Shown in pieces: positions 32,272-43,157 of a stretch of DNA of 64,000 bases. Below the pieces are notes generated by a model. It was given only the letters and a program-made list of their open reading frames with translations, ran no database searches and was not told the origin of the DNA. Positions within the stretch are counted from its first letter, which is position 1, and each line of letters starts with the position of its first letter. A program made the position numbers and the translations under genes. Source of the stretch: Symbiodinium natans (Eukaryota > Sar > Dinophyceae > Suessiales > Symbiodiniaceae); assembly GCA_905221605.1 (NCBI GenBank), contig CAJNDS010001224.1, positions 1,069,056-1,133,055 on the forward strand, in the 5' to 3' direction.

Positions 32272-35200
32272 GAAAGTTTCTGATGTGCTCCGGCCTGCCT
32301 CACGCCCACTACGTGCTGGTGGAGATGCTGGGCGCCTTGCCGACCCCTGCGGCGCACGCCACCAAGATCGGAATTGGCTTCTGCCTGCCGAAGGTGGGAT
32401 TTTGGGGGGAAGCCCCCCCCCCTAAACCCTGAACCCTAAACCCTAAACCCTGAACCCTAAACCCTGAACCCTAAACCCTAAACCCTAAACCCTGAACCCT
32501 GAACCTTAAACCGAAACCGTACTTGACTTCTCGGGTTGCGGTGCTCAGGGACTCTTGCTGGTGGGAGGTTGCCATAGAGTTTTCTGGGAGCATACGCTTT
32601 ACGCTTCAGGAGCTGTCCAGAGCTCAGCTTCTGCTCCACGTTGCGCCATGTTCTGCCGCTGCTGCGCCATGAAATTGAGTTGGTTGGGCGGAATTATTTT
32701 GGGGTTTCGCTCTATGTTGTTGCTGGTTTGACAGTTTGAAAGTTCGGCGTAGTAAGAATTGCCCCCACAGCGACCCTAACTTCGAGAACCCCCCCCCCCA
32801 TGTTAAACCTCAAGCCCAAAACCCCCCTGTCTCCTGCGGCAGGCATGTTTGCCGGTGGATGTGCCCATGTTGCTTAACACCACTGCGGCGCAGCGGCTGG
32901 TGCCGGATTTAGGTGGGACTTTCCGACAACTGGGAAACTCCGCATGTGTCCCCCAACATCCCCAAGATGCTACAAGTCCCTCAAACTGCGACATTCCGTT
33001 CTTTCAGAACCCGAAAATGTGTACTCCTAATGTTAGGAAGCTTTCAGGTGTCCTCCACTTGTCGGACGTCCATGCCTCAGATCCTGTGGGCGGCCTGGTC
33101 TCGCCCGGTGCCGGGTTTGTTGCCTCCGTCAGCCTTCTCGTCGTGTTGGCCGGTTTCATCGCCTTGTCAACATGGATGGTGCGCGCGACGAGCCGCAGCA
33201 GAGAGGACCGATTGTTTTTCCCCAGTTGAAAAGCAGCATGGAGGCTTAAGCCCTAAACCCCAAACCCCAAACCCCAAACCCCAAACTCTAAACCCCTAAA
33301 CCCCTAAACCCTAATTAAACCCTGGGCTGTGGGACAGTTTTGGCATCTGGAGTTGCACGACAGGAAGCGCCAGCCGCAACTGGACAAGCCTCCGGAAGCT
33401 CTCGATGTTTTGAGGCGTCGTCTTTTAGGATCTTCTCATCTTTCTCACATGGGCAGTTTCCTAAACTGTGGTCCCTTTTTTGGGTACCCATTATAGGGTG
33501 GCACCCATCCCACAAAGGGAACATACATAATTCAGGAAACTACTCGTGTGTGTGTGTGAGAGAGAGTGAGTGAGTGAGTGCGTGCGCGCGCGTGTCGCGT
33601 GTGTCTCTTCTTTAGTGGCTGTGTGAACAGGCCTTTGCGCTGGTTGGGCGCACGGGCACTGTGTCGAAATTGGTGGAGTTGCCACCGCCGCAGCCTTGCG
33701 TGTTGTGGTCTAAGTCTTGGAAGCTAACTCACGCAGCATGGTGTTTCCGGATGCCCCGAGCTTTCCAGTCGCTTGTCAGGTCAAAGCCAACAGATTGTTT
33801 GAACGGCCTGCGGGTCCTTGCCATGTGTTGGATCATCCTCGGTCACACCTTCTTGATGCCAGAAGGTTGGATTTGGTGTCGGATATTGAGTGCTTTGTTG
33901 ATGCTCGTCAGTAGCTTTCGAAGCATGACACGTCCCTTGTTTTGCAGGCGTTTCTGGCTATGCCAACCCACAGGACATTTCGCTCGGCCCAGTGCTCAGG
34001 AGAGAGCTTGGTGCTGCTTTTTCTCCAAGGCAGGTGGAACGTCGAAAGCAAGTGCTTTTGTGTGATAAGGTGGCTTGAATCAAGCGGTTGCGGAAAATAA
34101 TCCGTTGCTGATGCTGATCATCCAGGCTGAAGCGAGTGCACCCCCTCAGATGAGAATGCCGGGTGCATGATGGATGAACGTGGCACAAGCAACTGACGTC
34201 ATTGACCAAGGTGTGGACACCTTCTTTTTCTTGTGACCTGGATGCGCTGGAATCCCCTACTACCCCCCTCTATGCTACCCACCCTCTGGGTTCCCCCCCT
34301 ATTTCTCTGTCACGTGTTCAAGTGGCCAGGTCTGGCTTCTTGCTGTCCCACCTCACACTTAAAGATCTCCAAAGAGGAGGAGGACATGACTTCAAATGGG
34401 TGGCTGTCAAAATTATGAACCCTTTTGGGGTGCCCTAATTATTAGGTGCCGTATTATAGTAGGGATCCAAAAAGGGACCATAATTTTGACTACCACCCAA
34501 ATGTATCTCAATAATTTCAACCCGTCGACATAGCGGTTTTGGCGCACATCGTACGAGACGCTGGGGCTTGTCATTTGTGGCCAAAGCGTGTGGTTTTTGG
34601 GCAGAGGTTCTGCACGGAAATGGGGTTCTGATGTCTGTTGATTACCCCTAAACCCTAAACCCGAAACCCGAAACCCTGAACCCTAAACCCATGCGTTATG
34701 GTTCTCAGGGAAGTGAAGACTCTTGCACCATAGTCAAGAAGGCCATCATCGGACCTTGAGGCTCGAGAGCCCCACCCACCCTAAACAAAAAAAGGTACCG
34801 TAAGTCAGAATAGGAATTTCTTCATGATGATTTGAGGTGTATAGTTAATAGGAATTTCTTCATGATGATTTGAGGTGTATAGTTAATAGGAATTTCTTCA
34901 TGATGATTTGAGGTGTATAGTTGTTATTCATGATGATTTGAGGTGTGTAGTTGTTAAATACTTGGGCCTATGTGTGCACTCACGTGTGCGTGCAAGGCGA
35001 GTTCTCCGGACAGTCTTGGTGAACTGAGCTTCAGGGGTTGCCGGGTTCCGCGGCACAGCGGAATGCCGGAAATGAAGCCCTTAAACCCCAAACCCTAAAA
35101 CCTCAACCCTAAACCCTAAACCCATGCGCCTTACACGTGGCAAAGCATCAGAAGGTTGCTGCCCTGTCCCTGGTTCCGAAAAGGATCCCATATACCCTAA

Positions 35201-38200
35201 AATCAAGGAGTAGACCTTAAAGCATCATAAGGGTCCCTTATCTGGTAGTTTCCGAGGTTAGGGGTACCTTACTGGATCTTGTCCTGAAAAAAAATGGGAA
35301 TCCCACGGGTCTGTGTTCGGGTCCCCTATTCGTTAACCCCTATATGGTATGAGGTATATTCCGGGCTCTTTAAACCCTAAACCCTAAACCCTAAACCCTA
35401 AACCCTAAACCCTAAACCCTAAACCCTAAACCCTAAACCCTAAACCCTAAACCCCTCTTTGGGTCACAAGGGTGCCCCAGGATGACACTGCGAACTTACG
35501 ACTTCCAAGACCCTGCGCCGCCAGGAGTAAATCAGTTGCTCGCCATCCTCCTCAGGCTCCTGGGTTTAGGGTTTAGGGTTTAGGGTTTAGGGCTTAGGGT
35601 TTAGGGTTTAGGGTTTAGGGTTTAGGGTTTAGGGTTTAGGGATTAGGTTTCTGCTATTCGGGCAGTTTCGGGATGCCTATTTCCCCTTTAAATAACATGT
35701 TGCCGCGCTTGCGAGGGCACCCAAAAGGAGCCCCCCAATGTTTGTGTAAGCACTACATCCTTGAGTTCGAAAAGAACCCTCACCTTGTTGAAGATGAAGT
35801 CGTCAATGGCTGTATTGGGCTCCCGTAAACCAAGATAGATAGCATCAGCGGACCCCCCTCATGAGCTCAACGGGCACTTCTGTTGCAGATATCTGCGCCT
35901 CACACCCAGCTTGGCGCTGACCATGCAGCCTGGCATGAGGGCCGTTTTCTTAAGCGGGAGGGGGGTTGAGGGAGCTTCTGAGTGGACCATGGTGGCCGCA
36001 AAGCCAGAAATTTTTCATTTGTACCCCCAAACTTGCCGCAGTGTCTAGGTTAGGTCCACAAAGTAGAAAGACCGTATACGTCGCGGCAGGGTGCTGAGTC
36101 TTCCTTCTGGAAGACTGCCAGACAGTCGAAGCATTCCAAAAACCCCACAGACACCTTACTAAACCCTGAACCCTACACCCCAAGCCCTAAACCCTAAACC
36201 CTCAGGCTGGTCTACGTCGGCATCCTTCCCTATCTGGCTTCTGGCCCGTTTGCGCTGAGCCTGCAAGACTCCATCTTCCGGCGCTGCACCGGGCGCCTGG
36301 GGCATAGAATCACAAAGAGCACTTAGAACCCTTAGTTGAGGGTTTAGGGTTTAGGGCGCTATATGCTTTTATGGTTTAGGCTTGGTTAGGCAGAGGGGGG
36401 GCCCTCTTTCGGCTTTGAACGGGGTTGGGGCGTAAATTTTGGAAGAGCGGTGTCTGCAGGTGTCTTGATACTTTTTTTGAGTGTAACGACCCTAGCCCAC
36501 AGGTTTGTGGGGCTATTGTTCGTACTCCCGTTCGTGAACTTGAAGCTTCGTTGTTCAAGTGTGCTGCTATGCATTAGACACTCAGTCCACACCCGAATCC
36601 CCAAACTTTGCCGGCCTGCTGTGAGAGTGAAGGAAAAGCCCGAGACCCCCCCACATACCCACACACATTTGATTGCAAGTCCTTGCAATGAATCGTGAGC
36701 ATTTGCCGCAAGGTCCTGGTGGTCCGAGCTGACCTACACGATGCCGCTCTGAAGAGACTGTCAGGTCAGGTCATGCCTGGCCTTCGGTTGTCTTGCGTGA
36801 GACCTCTTTGTAGCCCCTGCATCATGAGCCATGACATGTCCTGACATCGGCCACGTGCATGTCATCTCAGGAACTTTATTCCGTTTGATTCCGATAAAGT
36901 TTGCATGGGATGGACGTGGTATCTTGGAGCTTTGGCTGCAGTCAGCATGCTGCTTTAGCCTTTTGCCAGCTGCCACGACCCCTACAAAACCACTATATGA
37001 CCGCCAGCAAGAGCTTTAAGCTTTTCGGAGCCCTCTTGGCATGGCAGCGTTTGATGACATAGTAGCGAAGTGGAAAGACACTGAAGGAGAGGCCCAGGAG
37101 CAACTTCCCACCCCACACCTGCACCCCAAATCTGCTCTGAACCGAAAACTCTGCCTGCACATGGCTTGAAAGCCCAGGAACCCTAGAACAAAAGAAACCC
37201 TAAACCCTAAACCCTAAACCTAAACCCAGGGGATGACATGATCTTCTTCATCCTTGGCATTGTGCCGAAGCTGAAGAGTATGTGAGTTGTTGTCCCTCGA
37301 AGAAGGGTCTCTCCATGAAGGGTTCACGGGTTGGGTTTTGGGTTTAGGGAGGGTTGCGACGGACTTTCCGCAGATTGTGTTGCTGACGTTGAAATGAGCG
37401 CCTGCCAAAATTATGTTTCTTGAAGCCAGTACTACGGTGGACACGAGTTGTTGCGAACGTCAGTAAACCATGGAAAGCGATATGGGCCCCACCTAAAGCG
37501 CTAACCTTAGTTACCCACATTTCAACCTGTTTTGCTTGATGTGGTCCCGCAGTCCCATAGTATGTAAAGCGATATGGGCCCCACGCAAAGCGATGACGTG
37601 GTATCCCGCGACCTCGCACCGTGTAAAGTAATTCTGTCCGTCGCTCAAATGGGCAATTCACAAAATAGGGGTACCCCTTTTGCACTCCAAATGGAATAGA
37701 ATCTCCCCAAAGGGACCCCCTAGAAAGGTACTCCTTTTTTCGGATTCGTATACGCACTCGTTCTAAAGCAGGCGGCGAGGCCTTCGGGAGGCGCCATCCT
37801 CGCTTTTGGATTCTCGTATCTCAACAGTGACAGCAGTCACGGCATATCGTGGGGGTCGCCGTCTTAAAAAATGATCACCGCTGCTGCCCTGCATATCTCA
37901 ATGGTGGCAATCGTCTTAGTGTTCTCGGCGAGTCGTCGTTGCCATCCTCGAAGCGATCATCCTGCTTGATCCGCATAAGTCGAGGAGTGGCAACCCACTC
38001 GTCCGAACGTGGGGGTCCTAGTCGTCGTCCCCCAAAGCGGTCGTTTTTGTTGTGAAGAGGAAAGTAAGTAATTGTGTGTGTGTGTGTGGGTGGGGGGTCG
38101 ATCCCGTAGTTGTCGTCGATCTTGGGCACTTTCATATTGGTCTACCCTGTTCTCGCGCGCGAAGAGCGTATATAACTTGCTCCGACGGTGATTGTGGTGG

Positions 38201-41200
38201 TGGTAGTCATGATGATCGTGCCGATGGTAACGATGCTGCTTGTGACGGCACTTCGCCGTTTCAAAAGTTTTCGGCCGACCGCCAGCTAGTATGTCTAGGT
38301 TTCTTTCTTGCCCTCTGCAAGATTCCCCCCCCCCCCCCCCCCCCCCACACCCGAAGTTCCAAAGCTCGCCTTTCCTCAGCCCAACTCCACTCTGCAAGTC
38401 AAGGCCATCATTCCCATCTTCCACAAGGCGAAACTATTGGGCTGGTTCCTCCTGCTGCTGCTCGGCGCTGGACGTTTTGAGTTGGGGGGGCGGTGGGGGT
38501 GGAAGCCCCGAAAGCTTCGGGCGTAGCAAACCCTGAGCTGGAGCCCCAAATCCCCAATTCCCCCTGCCCCCCCAACCCTAAACCTGAAACCTAAGCCCTA
38601 AGCCCTAAGCCCTAAGCCCTAAGCCCTAAGCCCTAAGCCCTAAGCCCTAAGCCCTAAGCCCTAAACCCTAAACCCTAAACCCTAAACCCTAGACCCTAGA
38701 CCCTATACCCTGTACCCTAAAAAAAAACCCTAGACCCTAAGCCAGTCCCAGGGTGCTAACCGGCACATCCTTGGGCATCACCGCCGGGCTGATCGCGAAG
38801 TACCACCTGTCTCCCTATGTCTTTGACCAGCATTACACCGAGAGCCTTGGGCTGCTTATGCCGGGCCTCGGTATGTCTCGGTGTATGGTTTAGGGCTTAG
38901 GGCTTAGGGTTTAGGGTTTAGGGTTCAGGGTTTAGGGTTAGGGCTAAGGGTTCCCCTAAGATTCGGCTTCTGGTTCTAAGTAGGGAGTTGGGGAATTGGG
39001 GTCCTTCTATGCGTTGAAAGGGTTCTAGCCCGCTGCATAAACTTCTTAATCTTTGACGAGGGAAACCTGGGTTCCTTTATTGTGAAGCGATTTCTTAACC
39101 TGCTTCTTAATTGGATGTCTAGCTGGAAATAATTGAATTAGTAGGGCGACTTTCCTCACGTTTTCTTTTGGGGGATTCACACGTGCGAAACCTGCAGCGC
39201 AAAAGGGCAAAAAACTTCTGCCATGCAAGGTACTCCTACTACGCCTACAGCAAGCCCTACACCAGGGCCCCGGCATACTTCGTTGGCGTGTGCCTCCACT
39301 AAGCTGATGTCGGGGCTCGCGGCGTGCGTGTTGCTAACCTAAGGCAGCCCCGCAGGGGCTGCGGGATCTTGGGCTTGAGATTTTTGGGAAGGATGCGGAA
39401 GTGGGCGGTGCCTTTCGTGTGAAAGCCTTGAGGGCGGGTTCTGGGGCTTGAGCAGTAGGGTCATCAGATGATGTAAGTGCGGGGTAAGTATGGTCACTTC
39501 TTTAAAAGATGGTCCCTTATAGGGTCCTTACCATCAGGCGGCCCCTCTTACTTACCCAACAAGGAGTCGCCATACTAACCCTTAACCCTACTTGTTGTTG
39601 CCCGAGAAACATACCCAGGGCTGCAGCCTGGGTGCTCCAGACCATGGAGGAGCGAGGCCTTCGGAGGGCTTAGCGGGCCGAAAGCATAGTAATATGGCTT
39701 AGGGCTGAGGGTTTAGGCCATCCTCCGCCCCCTCCCTCCCCCCTCCCCTCTCTCCTCCCCCCTCCCTCCCCCCTCCCCTCTCCCCTCCCCTCTCCCTCCC
39801 TCCCCTCCCCCTCACCCTCCCCTCCCCTCCCCTCTGCGTGGAAGATTCCACCCAAATTTGAGGTTGCTTTTTGGAGGGTAGCCTGGTATCCATTGCAACC
39901 ATGATGTTGACAACTGGCCCCCCATGTGTCTGTTTCGTTGTGCGACTCAAGATGCAGGCTGAGCTTGTTTCGGAAAGACTGGCGCATGAAGCTTTGAATT
40001 AGTTGGGCCCAGCGGCTTGGAGCAAGACCTCCCCCCAGGAGTAACGATACCACAAGGATTTCGAGTTGTGCCCGGAATCCCGAGCTGGCCAGGTATTACG
40101 CGGGAGTCGCAAATTTTTGGGCCGAAGCAGGCCCTCGTCACCACCACGGCAGCTTGGCTGGGCAAGCATCCATGTCATGACGAGCACACCTGCCATGCGC
40201 TTGCAATCTGTGGGGCTCGGGGGGTTGCAGGGGTAGGTTTGAACATAGTTCTTTACTTTTCGTTACATGATCCCCCATGTAATCCTCATAGGGCATAACA
40301 AACGCCTTTCTTCGGGCCTGCAAACCTGCCCCAAGGTGGGGTGGTGCTTCTTGAATGAGCCTGCCATTCAGGGGCTCCATCCCCTCCATCCCCTTGCACA
40401 ACTGGATTTCATGCGGGGGGTTTGTGAGGGGTGCCTGTTTGAGGTCCATCACTATGGCAAGCCTATCTGGGGATCTGGTCTAGGGGCCCCTATGATTGTC
40501 GTAAACCTGAAGCCGCTCCAAAGCCTGAACATCCTAAACCCGTGAACCCTCGGACTCATGGCTGGGGTCTCCTTAGTAAAGGTGCAAGGCTCAGGTTTGG
40601 AAGGCTGCAAGACGTCGGCTTCTTCTGGGCGTGGGTACGCGCCATTTCTTTTTTTGTCAGCCCTTTTCTCTACTCTCAGGCCTTCTTGCTTGCTTTGGGG
40701 GTGCTCTGCCTCATTGTCTTCATTCCAGCGACTGACTTCGGGAGCTCCCGGAACCGTGCCGCGGCAGAGGGTTTTGCGTGAGCGACCCTCCCCCGCCCCT
40801 ACCCAGCTCAACCTCAAGTCCAGCCCTGCCTCAGTCCAGTGCGGTTTAGGCTTCAGGGTTTGGGGTTGAGGGTTTGGGGTTTAGGCTGCACAGCCCGGTC
40901 TCAGATAAGGCTGGAACGACTTTGAGAGCATACTTCTGCTGGACTTTGGACGGCTTTTCTGGGCGCTGGCATGGTCCGTGATCACTCTGCTCTGCTACTA
41001 CGGCCGCTCGGTCTTGGCATTCCTGCGATGAGTCATGAGACGTGTAGCAATAACAATAGCAATACAAACGACCTTGACATAGCAAGAAAGCAGCGAAGGT
41101 TTTGGGTTTTTGGCCTGTTTCGAACACGTGTGCTTTGGTTCTCGGGCCTCTGAAGGCAAGCCGAAGAAAAAAAAATATATATATATATATAATCATATAT

Positions 41201-43126
41201 ATATATATATATATGTACATACATACCTTTTTCATTCATCTAAGCTCGTACATAATATCATATCATATATAGTATATAGTGTAACATAATATAGTAGAGG
41301 CTACGGGTGGACTGCTGTGTTTATATCTTAAGCTGTCCGGTGGAGGCCTGAGCTCATATAGCTACCACGGAAAGCCCTTTGGGGCTTAGGGCTCAGGGTC
41401 TTCAGCTTGGAGTCAACCTTGGGCTTCGGCGGTTGCTCTTCTGGGAGGCCGCAAGAGTCATGGATATTTGCAGGGACTGGTGAGCCCTAGGCGCCATGGC
41501 GCGCCACGCACGAGTCTGTAGGAGCTCGGTTGCCGTGTCCTCAACAGGTAACCTCTTGGCACGCTTGTGTTAAGATGGCGGGCCGCCGCGCAGTTTATGT
41601 AGAAAAACCTTGAGCGCTTGGAGGTTCATGGGACTTAATAACCACTTATGATAACCCCTATAAGGCCCTTTAGGGGCACTATAAGTGGGGTGATAAGTAC
41701 AGTTATAATTGGCTCGTAAGTACCATGAACCTCCAAGCAGATAAGCCAACGGCTTTTCGTCGGTGTTGAGGGCGCAGGCCTTCTTGAGACTCTGAGAATC
41801 CCCCTTGGACGCCGCATTGGATGCGTTCCGGGAGGTTCCCTCTGTTACTAGACAGTGCTTAATAGGGATGACAGTACCTCTATTATAATCCCTGATCAAG
41901 GACTGTTAGGATAAGGGTTACCTCTAATCATGCCTACATCACATACCAGCAATAACAGTAGCAACGAAAACTACTCCTCCTGTAGTGACATATGCCCCTA
42001 TACCCCGAGTGCCCAATGCCTCTTAATCAAGGAAGACGATTAAGGAATACACCTCAAATCATGATAAGGATCCTTGTGTAGCGTTTGAGGATGTTTGAGG
42101 TATATCCCTGGATCAAGGGGTAATGGGCTCTCTGGGTTGCGGTCAAAGCGAGGCCGTCTACCCCTCGTCAACGGCTTCCTTGCCCATCGGTTCTGGGCGC
42201 TGCTTGGACAGGAAGCAGCGCTTGCTATGCTTAATCCACTGCGGTTTCGGGTTTCGGTTTCAGGGCCCCATAGCCCTTATTTGAGGAACCGTTCCTTAAA
42301 CTACTTTATTAGTTGGAAAATATGCCTTAATTCACAACAAGGATGCCTAAAAAACTTGAAGGTATTTTCCTTGACTGAGCGATTGGGCCCTGAGCCCTCA
42401 ACCCTAAACCCTTTTCCTGATGAGAGTGCTGCTGAAGCCGCAGTACTTAAGGGTGTGGGGCACGAAGCTCGAAGCCCTAAGCCGTAAACCCTAAACCCTC
42501 AGCCCTAAACCCTAAACCTTCAGCCCTAAACCCTAAACCCTAGCCCTAAACCCTAAACCTGTTCCTTCGGTACGTTGGGCTCTTGGGGGTCAAGGCCTTT
42601 CGTTCGCCTCACCTACGGCGCCTACCTGATGCACCCCCTGGCTTCCTGGCTGCACAGGACAAGAAAGGGTTGGGTGAGGGGGTTTAGGGTTTAGGGTGTA
42701 GGGTTTGGGGTTTAGGGTTTCGGGTTTCGGGTTTAGGGTTCGGGACAAGAAAGGGTTAGAGGGTTTAGGTGCGGGGCCTTGATGAAGGCTCTGCCCGTGA
42801 GCTGTTTCCATGGCATGAGTTCGGGTTGTGACGGACGAGGGGGGAAAGAGTTCCACCCTTAGAATGGCGACCCCTTATATTCCCCCTACCCTATCAAACC
42901 CACAGAAAGTAAGGGTCCACATTAACGGACCATGTAACTACCCTTAGAGGATTGCAGGGGCTAAGGATTTAGGGTGGCTTGGGACGATTAGATGTCTCGG
43001 GAGGTTTGCCCCACTAACCCCAACCCCGCCAACGCCGCCAAACTCCCCAATAGCCCTAGAACCCTAGAACCAGAAAGCCCTAGCCGCCCCAAACCGGCTG
43101 ATGGTTCTTTTTTCGTGTTTTTTCTG

Positions 43127-43157
<31 letters not shown>

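Noticed and set aside
38058-38346. Possible CRISPR-like or regulatory repeat
   Set aside because: It is a simple GT run and a C run, with no spaced identical repeats; CRISPR is not expected in a nuclear genome.
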